Part shown: piece after piece, positions 21,363-32,631 of the stretch
Layout: each line of letters opens with the position of its first letter
Position numbering within the stretch: position 1 is the stretch's first letter
From: Elephas maximus indicus
Lineage: Eukaryota > Chordata > Mammalia > Proboscidea > Elephantidae
Direction of reading: 5' to 3'
Length of the DNA: 64,000 bases
Assembly: GCF_024166365.1 (NCBI RefSeq)
Contig: NC_064826.1
Span: forward strand, 18,810,001 to 18,874,000
Translations under genes and position numbers: made by a program
Notes under the pieces: model-generated
Seen by the model: only the letters and a program-made list of their open reading frames with translations
The model's database searches: none
What the model was told of the DNA's origin: nothing

Positions 21363-23038
21363 TGTTTGTTTTATAGACCTGTCTTATCTTTTTTTTTTTT
21401 TTAATCTTTGGCTGAAGGGTGAACTTCTTCGGGAGTGACTTCAGTTATTAGTTAAAGGGCATCCAGGGGCCACACTGTCGGGGTTTCTCAAGTCTCTGTC
21501 AGACCAGTAAGTCTGGTCCTTTTTTTGTGTGTGTCAATTTCAGTTTTGTTCTACATTTTTCTCCCACTCTGTCCAGGACTGTCTATTGTGATCCCTCTAG
21601 TATTTCTGAGCTCAGGCTAGTGGAGGCTGTGGTACTTGTGATCCATCAGTCTTTTGGACTAATACTTCTCTTGTGTCTTTGGTTTCCTTCATTCTTCTTT
21701 GCTCTGAATGGAATGGGACCAGTAGATGTATATTAGATGGCCACTTGCAGGCTTTTAAGACCCAAGACTCTACTCACCAAAGTCGAATGTGGAACATTTT
21801 CTTTATAAACTATGTTATGCCAATTGAACTAGATATCTCCTGAGACCATGGTCCCCAGCCCTCGGTCCAGTAACTCAGTCCCTTAGGAAGTGGATGTATA
21901 TATGTATATATGAAACTTCTAGGACTTTGCCTTGGCCAAGTTGTGTTAACTTTTCCTATATCATGTACTGTCTTTCCCTTCTCCAGAGTTAACACTTATT
22001 TTCTATCTAATTTTTCCTCCCCACTCCCCACCTCATAACCATCAAAGATTGTTTCTTTCTTTGTGTAAACCTTTCCTTAAGTTTTTATAATAGTGGTCTC
22101 ATACAGTATTTGTCCTTTCATGATTGACTTAGTTCACCGAACATAATGCCCTCCAGATTCATCCATGATGTGAGATATTTTGCAGATTCATCGTTGTTCT
22201 TTATGTACCATAATTTGTTTATCCATTCATCTGTAAATGGGCACTTAGGTTGTTTTCATCTTTTTGCTATTGTGAATAATGCAGCAGTGAACATGGATGA
22301 GCATATATGTCTATTTGCGTGACAGCTCTTATCTCTCCAGGATATATTCTTAAGGGTAGAATTGCTGGATCATGTGGTATTTCTATTTCTAGCTTTTTAA
22401 GGAGGCACCATATCGTTTTCCATAGTGGTTGTACCGTTTTACATTCCTACCAGCAGTGCATAAAAGTTCCAATTTCCCTGCAACCTCTTCAACATTTATT
22501 ATTTTCTAGTTTTTTGATTAGTGCCAGTAATGTTGGGGTGAGATGGTATCTTATTGTAGTTTTGATTTTCATTCTGTAATAGCTAACGATAGCTAGCATT
22601 TCCTCATATGTCTATTAGCTGCCTAAATGTTTTCTTTGGTGAAGTGTCTGTCCATATCCTTTCTCCATTTTTAATTGGGTTATTTGTCTTTTTGTTGTTG
22701 AGGTGTTGGAATATCTTGCAGATTTTAGAGATCAGACCTTTGTTGGATATGTCATAGGCAAAAATTTTTCCCACTTTGTAGGTTCTCTTTCTGCTCTTTT
22801 GGGGAAGACTTGAAGATCCCAGTTAATGAATTTATGGTGTTTTTGTATAGTTAGGGTTTGTATTCTATTTATGCCCTAATATTGACTCTATTTTTTCTTC
22901 CATGATCTTTAGGTCGTTGATCCATTTTGAATGAGCTTTTGTTTATGGTGTGAGGTACAGGTCCTGTTCCATTTTTTTTTAAGATGGACATCCAGTTTTG
23001 CCACCACCATTTATTGAAAAGACTGTCTTTTCCTCATT

Positions 23039-23208
23039 ATGGAAACCCTGGTGGCATAGTGGTTAAGTGCTACAGCTGCTAGCCAAAAGGTCAGCAGTTC
23101 AAATCCACCAGGGCTCCTTGGAAACCCTGTGGGGCAATTCTGCTCTGTCCTGTAGGGTCGCTATGAGTCAGAATTGACTCAACAGCAATGTTTTTTTTTT
23201 TTTTTTCC
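23039..23208 (+). mobile_element. AfroSINE, short form, nested in L1
   Basis: Head ggaaaccctggtggcatagtgg, tail ctatgagtcagaattgactc and a run of T. CCTCATT at 23032-23038 and 23209-23215 is the L1 target duplicated. Confidence 0.9.
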
Positions 23209-24185
23209 CCTCATTTAATGGACTTTGGACCTTTGTTGAAGACCAGGTGACCATAGGTGGGTGGGTTTACATCTGGGTTCTCAATTCTGTTCCATTGGTC
23301 AATGTGCCTGTCATTCTACCAGTACCAGGCTGTTTTGACTACTGTAGCTGTATATTAGGTTCTGAGGTCAGATATGGTAAGGCCTCCTACTTTGTTCTTC
23401 TTCAGTAGTGCTTCACTTACCTGGGGCCTCTTTCCTTTCCATATGGAGTTAACGATTAGTTTTTCTGTCTCATAAAAGATTGTTGTTGGTTATTGGATAG
23501 GGATTGCATTATATCTGTAGATCAATTTGGGTAGGATTGACTTTTTCACAATGTTGAGTCTACTTATCCATGAACATGGTATATTTTTCCATTTATGTCA
23601 GTGTCTTGGTTTCTTGCAGTAGTGTTTTGTAATTTTCTTTGTATTGGTGTTTTTGTCCCTGGTTAGATTTATTCCTAAGTTATTATTTTTTTTTTTATTA
23701 TAAATGGTATTATTTTTCTAATTTCCTTTTCTTCATTCTCTTTATTGGCGTATAGGAATCCAACTGATTTTTGTATGTTTATCTTTTTTTATCTTTTATC
23801 TTGCCACTCTGCTGAATCTTTCTATTAGTTCCAGTAGTTTTCTTGTGGAGTCTTTAGAGTTCTTTATGTATAGTATCATATCATCTGAGACTAGGGATAG
23901 TTTCACTTCTTCCTTACCAATTTGAAATGCTCTTTATTTCTTTTTTCTTACCTTATTGCTCTAGCTAGGACTTCCAGCATATTGTTAAATAGGAGTGATG
24001 ATAAAGGTCATCCTTGTCTTGTGTCTGTATTCTCAGGGGGAATGTTTTTTATCCTCTCTCCATTGAAAATGATGTTGGCTATTGGTTTTACATAGATGCC
24101 CTTTATTATGTTGAGGAATTTCCCTCCTATTCCTATGTTACTGAGAGTTTTTATCAGGAATGGGTATTGGACTTTATCAGATGTT

Positions 24186-24375
24186 TTTGTTTTTTAATAA
24201 TTTATTTTGGTTTTGTTGTTGTGAATATACACGGCAGAACATTTCTCCACGTACAATTTAGTAACATTTGGTAACTTCAAGTTGTACCACCATTCTCATC
24301 CTCTTTTTCCAAGTCGTTCCCCCCCTCCATTAACATAAACTCACTGCCCCCTAAGGCTTCTATGGGATTTCGGTT
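24186..24375 (-). mobile_element. Second L1 3' UTR fragment, antisense
   Basis: After a T-rich start, ttgtgaatatacacggcaga, ttcaagttgtaccaccattc and cattaacataaactcactgc resemble the L1-type 3' UTR also present at 52170. It abuts the larger L1. Confidence 0.6.
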
Positions 24376-24399
24376 TTGAGAGAAATGAAACGGAATCAG

Positions 24400-25290
24400 G
24401 TTTTGAGGACAGGAGCAACACAGTCTTCTGTTGAAGCTGCTGTGGTTAGAATTTTCTGTGTGGGGGGATGTGCAGGGTAGAACCAGAGAGACCTGATTTG
24501 ATCCAAGTTTATTGCAGTGAACCAGGAGAGAGCTGATGGTGCCTTAGACCACAAACGAGGGAGGCGGTGAGAAGTAATGGACTCCCCGTCATATATTGTT
24601 GTGAGATTAGTTGTGGGATGTGAGAGGACTCAAGGATGACTCCAAAATTTTCTACCCGAACAACTGAAGAATGGAGTTGGCTTTTGCTGAGATGGGGAGG
24701 ACTGTAGGAGAAGCAGATTTAGGGCAGAACCAGGAGCTCAGTCTGGGACACATTGATTAAGTTTGAATGACTCTTTGGACATCTACATGGTAATGTCCAG
24801 TAGGCAGAGTCTGGACTTCAGTGAGAGGTCAAATTACCGATGCAGATTTGAAGTCACTACCATCTAACTGTTTTGTAAAGCCATAAGAGGGGTTGAAATT
24901 GCCAAGGGAGTGACAGTTGAGGGAAAGGAGGAGAGGTCTCGGACCAGAGCTCTGGATTATGCTAATAATTTAGAGGTCAGTAGATGAGATGGCATCAACA
25001 AGGGAGGTTGAGAAACAGATGACCAGGTGGAAGATGTGGTATTCTAGATGCAAGGGAATGAAGTGTTTCAGCAAAGTGGGAATAGTGGGCTTGCCAGATG
25101 CTGCTGATGGGTTAGGTAAGAAGTGAGCTGGAAATGAATCATTGGATTTAACAATGAGGTGATCATGCGTGACCCTGACAAGAGCAGTTTCAGTGAAATG
25201 GCGAGAAGAAAGCTAGGTTGGAATAATGTCATGGGAAAACTGGAGGAAATGAATTAGAAACAGTGAGAATAGACCCTCTTTTGAGGAACT
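24400..25290 (-). mobile_element. L2 LINE coding region, antisense
   Basis: Reversed L2 reverse-transcriptase region: caaggatgactccaaaattttc, gagatggggaggactgtagg, aaccaggagctcagtctggg, agttgaccat-like gaatcattggatttaacaatgag. Highly diverged and frame-broken. Confidence 0.65.
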
Positions 25291-25800
25291 GTGAAGTCAA
25301 GACGGACCAAGGAAGTTTTTATTTATAGTTTATTTTATTTTTTTTAAGATGAGAGAAATTATAACATGTCTCTACCAATGCATGTATTAGGGAGATTTTC
25401 TTATTATTTTTCTGAAATCATCCACCAAATTTGTGACATTTAAGTCCACCACTTTGTGTGTGTGTGTTTGTGTGGGTTAGTATTCCCTCCTAAGGGGATT
25501 TCATAGAATTGTGTTTTATAAAGAGAGAAGTTTGTGTGTGTGTGTAGGCTGACATTGATTATATTAAAGGTTTCTTTTGCAACTGTTATGAAATTTGGCT
25601 TCATTTCTTGCTCAGTGTCTGCATTCACACTTCAGATAACTATTATTTTTAAGGCAACAAATGTAAAAATAGATCTATTTACCTTAAAGTGTTGATAAAG
25701 CTATAAAGCTAGTGTTTGGGGCTAATTTATTTTCCTTACTTTTAAGGAGGTTACCAAAGAATTTGAAGAAATTGAGGCAGAGACATGCCCAAGGCCACAA
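25291..25800. other. Unassigned AT-rich sequence with two GT repeats
   Basis: Short (TG)n runs at 25455-25470 and 25531-25546. Nothing else recognised. Confidence 0.45.
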
Positions 25801-26005
25801 AATGAAACATAACCAGAGTAACTGGACTTTGGGTCTGATTTACTTACTAGCTATGTGGAACACTTAATCCCTCTGATTTCAGTTCCAACAGGTATAAAAT
25901 GAGGATAGTATTTGCTCTACCTACGATGTGAGGTTTTTGTGAGGATCACGAGAGACGAGGTGAAAGAGCTTATTAGTCAACTATAAAGCATTCTATAAAT
26001 ATGAA
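25801..26005 (+). mobile_element. MIR SINE
   Basis: gggtctgatttacttactagct, then tttcagttccaacaggtataaaatgaggat and gtgaggtttttgtgaggatc, in MIR order. Diverged. Confidence 0.65.
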
Positions 26006-26295
26006 ATAATGGTGCTAAAAGTAAGTTAGGCTTGAGGATTTTGTGGCAGTATTTGGAATAACTGGAGAAAAGGTAAAATGTGACAAAATCTGGGTTGAGA
26101 ATAATCATAATACATAATTGTACTAATAGAATCTGCAAGAATTTGCTTTTTTGCCCATGTCAAGCTTTATTAATGATGCCACAGAATCTGTCATATTGGG
26201 ACCATCATAGAGATTTGTAGTCAGGAACCATGACTGAGGTCCAAGTAGTGAGCCAGTTTATCCCCTAGGAGCCTCAAAATTACCAAACATCTGGA
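26006..26295. other. Unassigned sequence
   Basis: No feature recognised. Confidence 0.4.
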
Positions 26296-26303
26296 TATTT
26301 TGA

Positions 26304-28477
26304 TTGTTGTCATTAGGTGCCCTCAAGTTGGTTCTGACTCGTAGTGACCCTGTGTGCAACGGGACAAAACACTGCCCGGTCGTACGTCATCCTCACAGTA
26401 GTTGCTATGTTTGAGCCCATTGTTGCAGCCTCTGTGTGAGTACATCTTGTTGAGCGTCTTCCTCTTTTTCTTTGACCCTCTACTTTACCAAGCATGATGT
26501 CCTTCTTCAGGGACTGGTCCCTCCTAATAATACATCCAAAGTACATGAGACCAAGTCTTGTCATCCTTGCTTCTAAGGAGCATTCTGCTGTACTTCTTCC
26601 AAGACAGATTTGTTTGTTCTTCTGGCAGTCCATGGTATATTCAGTATTCTTTACCAACACCATCAATTCTTCTTCGGTCTTCCTTATTCATTGTCCAGCT
26701 TTCACATGTATATGAGACAATTGAAAATACAATGGCTTCGGTCAGGCACACTTTGGTCCTCAAGGTGACATCTTTGCTTTTCAACACTTTGAAGAGGTCT
26801 TTTGTACCAGATTTTACTCAACGCAGTACATCTTTTGATTTCTTGACAACTGCTTCCATGGACGCTGATTGTAGATCCAAGTGAAATGAAACCCTTGACA
26901 ACTTGAGTCTTTTCTCCATTTATCATGATGTTGCATATTGTCCAGTTATGAGAATTTTTTTTTTAATGTTGAGGTGTAATACATACTGAAAACTATAGTC
27001 TTTGATCTTAATCATTAAGTGTTTCAAGTCCTCTTCACTTTTAGCAAGCAGGGTTGTATCATCTGCATAACACGGGTTGTTAATAAATCTTTCTCCAACC
27101 CTGATGCCCCATTCTTCTCCTTATACTCCAGCTTCTTAGATTATTTGCTCAGCATACAGATTGAATAAATATGGCAAAAGGATACAACCCTGACACACAC
27201 CTTTCCTGATTTTAAACCATGCAGGATCCCCTTGTTCTGTTGCAATCACTGCTTCTTGATGTATATACAGATTCTGCATGAGCACAATTAAGTGTTCTGG
27301 AATTCCCATTCTTTGCAATGTTATCCATAATTTGTTCTGATCCACACAGTCAAATGCCTTCGCATAGTCAATAAAACACAGGTAAACATCTTTCTGGTAT
27401 TGGTATTTGCTTCTGGTATTTGCTTTCAGCCAAGATCCATCTGATATCAACAATGGATATCCCTTGTTCCACATCCTCTGTTGAATCTGGCTTGAATTTT
27501 TGGCAGTTCCCAATCGATGTACTGCTGCAACTATTTTTGAATTATAGTCAGCAAAATTTTACTTGTGTGTAATATTAATGATATTGTTCAGTAATTTCCA
27601 CTTTCTCTTGGATCACCTTTCTTTGGAATGGGCACAAATATGGATCTCTTCCAGTCAGCTGGCCAAGTAACTGTCTTCCAAATTTCTTGGCATAGACAAG
27701 TGAGCACGTCCAGTGTTGCATCTCTTTGTTAAATATCTCAATTGGTATTCCGTCAATGCCTGGAGCCTTGCTTTTCACCAATGCCTTCAGTGCAGCTTGG
27801 GCTTTTTCCTTCAGTACCATTGGTTCCTGATCATATGCTACCTCCCGAAATGGTTGAACACTAACCAATTCTTTTTGGTACAGTGACTTTGTGTATTTCT
27901 TTCATCTTCTTTTGATGCCTACATCATTCATTATTTTGCCCATAAAATTATTTAGTATTACAACTCAAGGCTTGAATTTTTTCTTCTGTTTTTTCAGCTT
28001 GAGAAATTTCGAGTGTGTTCTTCCCTTTTGCTTTTCCAACTTCAGGCCTTTGCACGTTTCATTATAATACTTTCCTTTGTCTTGAAATCTTCTGTTCAGC
28101 TCTTTTACTTCATCATTTTTTTCCATTTACTTTAGCTACTCTCCGTTCAAGAGCAAGTTTCAGAGTCTCTTCTGATATCTGTTTTGGTCTTTTATCTTTT
28201 CTTTCCTGTCTTTTTAATGACCTTTTGCTTTTTTCATGTATGAGGTCTTTGATGTCATTCCACAACTTCTTTGGTCTTCGGTCATTAGTGTTCCGTGCGT
28301 CAAATCTATGCTTAAGGTGGTCTCTAAATTCAGGTGATATACTCAAGGTTGTACTTTGGCTCTCATGGACCTGTTTTAATTTTCTTCATCTTCAACTTGA
28401 GCTCACATAGGAGCAATTGGTAATCTGTTCCACAGTCGGCTCTTGGCATTGTTCTGACTGATGATATTGAACTTCTC
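26304..28477 (-). mobile_element. RTE-clade LINE, 2.2 kb, 5'-truncated, degenerate reverse transcriptase
   Basis: Antisense RTE from its 3' tail to the region between endonuclease and reverse transcriptase. The C-terminal frame ends at 26313. The reverse-transcriptase catalytic motif FIDYAKAFD lies at 27349-27375, with GVCQGCILLPYLFNLY just downstream. The fragment 28113-28346 has a basic linker (DARNTNDRRPKKLWNDIKDL). Stops and frameshifts separate these pieces, so no active enzyme is encoded. ATTTTGAT/ATTTTGGT at 26296 and 28478 may be the target duplication. Confidence 0.88.
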
Positions 28478-28485
28478 CATTTTGG

Positions 28486-29234
28486 TACTTTAACATAATA
28501 TTGGTTTGTTGGCACTGAGTGGAAGAGCCACTGTCTTAATGGAAAATATTCAAACTATGATGGTAAATTTTTTATCGGACTTGGAGAGTATTTCTATATT
28601 TGCTACCTGAAGTGGACTTATAGTAATACTTTATTTTCATAAGAAATTGTTATAGGACATTGAGAAATTGAAAATGGATAGCTAAGGTCACTGCAATTAA
28701 TGGTGATTTGCAATAAAACGAGTGTAAAACTTGACAATATTATAAAATACAGTAATTTATGGGCACTGAATATCAACCAAAAAAGGCAGACACTAAATTG
28801 AAAGGCATTCTTGAGAAGCTAGAGCTTTTGGTAAGAAGACTGGGAGTTTGCAGCCTTCTTTCTGGGAATTCTTCTATTCCTCCCATCCCCCATCTCAGAT
28901 GGTAAGAACTATAGTTTTACCAGCTTGTAGTTTTACCAAAGTAGTAGTAGACTGAATTTGAGGTGGCGGGGGGTTGGGGGGGAGTTGGGGAGTGGCAAAC
29001 CCACAGCTTTGCTGACTAAAAGTGGTATACTCAATTCATAGTAGAGGGGGAAGCCCATAGCCTTGCTACCTTGAGGTTGTGGTCCTAGTTTGGGGCTACC
29101 AGCCAGAATTTTAGCAGGGAGATCCTGGAAACGAGAGAGCCATACAAGGACTGAGATCAGCTCTCCATACATCCATGGCTGGCTGCTAAAGTTTGCATGT
29201 CTGGGGGATTCTCAGGAAAGCCCATTGAGCCTCC
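28486..29234. other. Unassigned sequence with a G-rich patch
   Basis: A G-run patch at 28964-28990 (ggcggggggttggggggg) could form a G-quadruplex. No gene or repeat family recognised. Confidence 0.4.
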
Positions 29235-29291
29235 AGCCTTTTGATTAGCAGCCGAGCACATGAGCTGTTTTACACCACCCAGGGACTCCAT
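29235..29291 (-). mobile_element. AfroSINE head fragment, antisense
   Basis: ccagccttttgattagcagc followed by acaccacccagggactcc is the reversed tRNA-like head. The tail half is missing. Confidence 0.65.
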
Positions 29292-29379
29292 GTGAATACA
29301 TGAGTGCACATAAAGAGCTAGATATATTTTGTTTCTCTTTTCTCCTTTCAGTTAAAAAAAAGATTGTTTAAAACAAGTT

Positions 29380-30360
29380 TACCACTGTATTGTTGGATTT
29401 ATGACTTATGCAGATACAATACATATGAAAGTAGCATGGAGGGGAAGAGAGGACATGGAGCTATACTGGTGTACAGTTTCTGCTTTTACCACAATGAAGT
29501 CAGTACCAACCTGAAATAGGTTGCGATAAGTTAAAGATGCATATTATAATCCCTCTAGAGAAACTACCAAAACAACAACAACTAACCAAACAAACAAGAA
29601 ACCCTCAAAAATATAGCAAAAACAAACAAACAAAAAATCAACAGAGGATTAAAATCGTGCAACCTCATTGGAAGACAGTTTGGCAGTTTGTTATAAAGTT
29701 AAATTTACACTGACCATATGACCCAGCAATTTTATGCTGTCAGGAGAAATGGCAGCATATATCCAGACTTTTGTTCACACAATGCTCATAGCAGGTTTAT
29801 TTGTGATTTGCAGTATAATTAATGGTATATCCATACAATGGAGTGCTACTCAGCAGTGAAAAATGAATGGACTATTGATATACATAACAGTGTATATGAA
29901 TCTTAAAATAATAATGCTGAATGAAGGAAGCCAGACCCCCCAACAAAAGAGTACAAACTGTATGTGAAATTATGTGAAATTCTAAATTACTCAAACTAAT
30001 AGGTCATGACAGAGGGCAGATCAGTAGTTGCCTAAGGATGGCATGGGGGCGGGGGAAGGACTACAAAAGGAAGGACACAGTGAAAATTTAGGGTGTGACA
30101 TATGATTATGTGTGTTGGTTTCCTGGGTGTATACATATCTCAAAATTCATCAAATTGTATACTTTAAATATGTGCCTCAATAAAGTTATAACAAAATTGT
30201 GCCCAACCAAAAACCAAACAAATGTTCATAGCAGAGAAAAACTAAACACAGTACTATCCATCATCAACGGATAAACAAAATGTGGTATATTGGTACAGTT
30301 GAGTATTATTCAGCCAAAATGTAGTATATTGGTACAGTTGAGTATTACTCAGCCATAAAG
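29380..30360 (+). mobile_element. Old L1 3' end, sense
   Basis: Order of L1 3' phrases: tcattggaagacagtttggca (29667), catatgacccagcaattttatg (29715), acaatggagtgctactcagca (29836), then the 3' UTR ggtttcctgggtgtatacata and gcctcaataaagttataa (30174). 30215-30360 repeats the end of ORF2 (caaaatgtggtatattgg), so two L1 pieces are probably joined. No intact frame. Confidence 0.7.
30277..30354 (+). repeat. 39-bp tandem duplication within L1
   Basis: Two adjacent 39-base units (30277-30315, 30316-30354), each starting aaaatgt and ending cagcc, differ at two positions. Confidence 0.85.
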
Positions 30361-30369
30361 GGCTAGGGA

Positions 30370-31010
30370 GTAGGGAGTGGGGAGTGGGGAGGAAGGCTGG
30401 TACCTAACCTGCCTCAGCGGGAAGGAAGGGCTTATACAGAGAGGGGTTGGAGAATGCCTTGGAGGAGGGGGATGGAAGAGAGCTGAATTTTGAAAGTTGA
30501 CTAGGACTTGGCTGTTATCCAGGTTGGGAGAAAACTGTGGGGACTTCATCTAAATCTATGGTATTGGGTTTAAAGAAGAGAGAATAGAGTCAAGAGGTTC
30601 AGTAAGTGGGAGTGTCTGGACCTTGTGACTGGTGGAATATGGAGAATATAGGAGAAAAGGGCAACAAGGATGTAGTTCATGTTTTTGCCTTGTCCATCTC
30701 AACAAGTGGTGGTATCATTCATTGAGGCAGGGAATACAAGATGCTCAGGGGTTTTGTCTGTTTAGCCTGGTGATTTTTGAAACCAAGAGCTCATTTTGGA
30801 TGTTTTATCAGGGTAGTGACAGCTATTTGCATACACTTGGTTGGAATGGAAAGATGATTCTCTTTGACATATTGTTCAGATTTGGGAAGGAGGAATATGG
30901 AACACGAGGGAGGGAAGTAATAGCTGACATGGTCCTAGCAGTCTGTGGTTGCATAGCATCAAGGGCTATGGTCTATCCCACCTGGACAGGTGAGATCACT
31001 GTTGAATGCT
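30370..31010 (-). mobile_element. L2 LINE coding region, antisense
   Basis: Reversed L2 sequence: gcctggt-like ctaggacttggctgttatcc, tgtctggaccttgtgactgg, gtggtatcattcattgaggcag, gagctcattttggatgtttt. The 144-codon plus-strand frame at 30632-31066 runs over this antisense L2 and is not a gene. Confidence 0.6.
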
Positions 31011-31066
31011 TCCAGGCATTTACAGAAGTGGAAAAATTCTTGTACATGAAAATCTATTCCATTTAA

Positions 31067-31799
31067 GAATTCAGTAGTTCTTTTTTATTATTTCATTCCT
31101 CTTGATCTTTTGCCTCCATACTTTTACCATTTATAAAGACAGAGTTAAAAAATGGCCTAGCTAAGATTTTGATACAAAGAAGACTAATCAATCCTTTCTG
31201 TATTAACTCATTCAATTTTCAAACAACCCTGTGAGGAGGTACTTTGAATCATATAAATTCATAATGTAGATTCATAATAAAGGTGTTTGGAAATCAACAG
31301 GTTTTAAAGTTTTATGACCTGCCATTAACATGAAGCGTAAATTCTCTGTTTTTCCATTTTCCATGTAAATCAGCTGAGGGTGACAATTGATGCTTTAGAA
31401 ATTCTAATTATTTCTCTTTTGCCCTTCTTTTGAAAGGAGTACTTTTGGTAACAACTAGATCCATGAAAAATAAAAATTATGTTTATATACTTACAGAGAA
31501 CATTAAAGAAATAATTTGGAAAATAACTCCCTTCTTATGAAAATTTGTCCGTTACTTGCTTTCCTGTTTTGTTAATGACCATGAACATATTATAATAAAC
31601 TGAAAATACTACCTAAACAGTTATTTTGAAACTATGTCAAAGTTACAGAAGCTAACATTAGGCTATACCTATTGCTTTAGACTTAATCTTTTAGTAATAT
31701 GTGGCCAGTAGCTGCTTTCATGGATTCTTAGAAATCTGGCAACAAAAAGAGCAGGATGAACAGATCATGTCATTGATGAGGCGTTAGTCACAAGGGACA
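31067..31799. other. Unassigned sequence with a small MIR-like patch
   Basis: 31195-31250 (attaactcattcaattttca, aaccctgtgaggaggtact) resembles antisense MIR. Nothing else recognised. Confidence 0.4.
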
Positions 31800-32177
31800 C
31801 GGCGTTGGAATATGACTGCTCTGAGCTCGAATCTCAGTTCTGCTAGTTGAGATACCTTGAGGAGGAAGTAAGTTGATTCACCTCATTTAGGCTGTTTAAG
31901 AGCGCGGCTGCTAACCAAAAAGTCAGCAGTTCAAATCCACCAGCCGCCCCTTGGAAGCTCTGTGAGGCAATTCTAGTTCTCCTGTGTCTTAAGGTCACTG
32001 TGAGTGCTAATCGACTCCATGGCAACAGGTTTTGGTTTTTAGGCTGTTTCCTCAGGTATAAAATGAAGACAGTAAAGTACCTGCTGCGTAGAGTTATTGT
32101 GAGAGTTTCAGGGAGATACTGTTTGTAGTGCCTGATATGGACATAAATAACCACAGTGAATGATAGCTCTTATTATT
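31800..32177 (+). mobile_element. MIR SINE split by a younger AfroSINE
   Basis: Left part ctgagctcgaatctcagttctg; right part tttcctcaggtataaaatgaag and gtagagttattgtgagag. The two halves are continuous MIR once the SINE at 31898-32037 is removed. Confidence 0.78.
31898..32037 (+). mobile_element. AfroSINE, 5'-truncated, with perfect 12-bp target duplication
   Basis: Starts inside the head (aagagcgcggctgctaacc) and runs to the normal tail. TTTAGGCTGTTT at 31886-31897 and 32038-32049 is identical on both sides, so the truncation happened at integration. Confidence 0.9.
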
Positions 32178-32436
32178 TTCCCTTTTGTGCTGTGAAACAC
32201 AGAAACGACTTCTTGGGCTTGGATACCGACATAAACAGGCAATTTCCTTTTGTACCACAAGAGGGCGTGCCTTTGTTATCCCTAAGCTGAAGTCTAAGTT
32301 CCTAAGATATGGCTGAAAACTGAGAAATGAGTGGATACTGGGAAAAATTTGAAAGGGAAACAGATTTTGATAGTGTCAAGGAGAAGAGGTACTGGGAACA
32401 GTGGTGAAAAGGAAGAGACTATGAATAAAATGCCTC
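32178..32436. other. Unassigned sequence with a CTCF-like motif
   Basis: Contains the CTCF-like core at 32255-32267 and otherwise no recognised element. Confidence 0.4.
32255..32267 (+). promoter_or_regulatory. Candidate CTCF binding motif
   Basis: ccacaagagggcg closely fits the CTCF core (CCA-S-Y-AG-R-K-GGC) except at one position. The motif lies in non-repetitive sequence. Occupancy cannot be inferred from sequence alone. Confidence 0.3.
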
Positions 32437-32447
32437 TAGGATGTGAA

Positions 32448-32620
32448 TGGAAACCCTGGTGGCATAGTGGTTAAGAGCTGCAGCTGCTAACCATAAAAGT
32501 CGGCAGTTCACATCCACCAGGCACTCCGTGGAAACTCTATGGGGCAGTTCTACTCTGTCCTATAGGGTTGCTGTGAGACGGAATCGACTCGATGGCAGTG
32601 GGTTTCATTTGGTTTTGAGT
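32448..32620 (+). mobile_element. AfroSINE, short form, with perfect 11-bp target duplication
   Basis: Head ggaaaccctggtggcatag, B-box region ggcagttcacatccaccag, tail gagacggaatcgactcgatgg. TAGGATGTGAA at 32437-32447 and 32621-32631 is perfect. Confidence 0.92.
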
Positions 32621-32631
32621 TAGGATGTGAA

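Larger units (their letters stand above)
20922..24185 (-). mobile_element. L1 LINE, 3.2 kb of 3' UTR and ORF2, antisense
   Basis: Begins with a T-rich end and the reversed 3' UTR (gctttaggtgaaagtttacag), then ORF2 antisense phrases: tgctattgtgaataatgcagc (22270), attgctggatcatgtggtat (22361), ccaccaccatttattgaaaag (23003), tctgttccattggtcaatgtg (23287), and caggactttatcag-type sequence at 24170. ORF2 encodes endonuclease and reverse transcriptase; here the C-terminal half is represented, with many stops. Two AfroSINEs are nested at 21185 and 23039. Confidence 0.85.

Noticed and set aside
27136-27513. 125-codon minus-strand frame with a reverse-transcriptase motif, considered as a host gene
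   Set aside because: It is the internal part of an RTE LINE with matching flanks and 3' tail, not a cellular gene.
30632-31066. 144-codon plus-strand open frame
   Set aside because: The DNA is antisense to diverged L2, the translation has no recognisable domain, and its G-rich antisense composition alone favours open frames.
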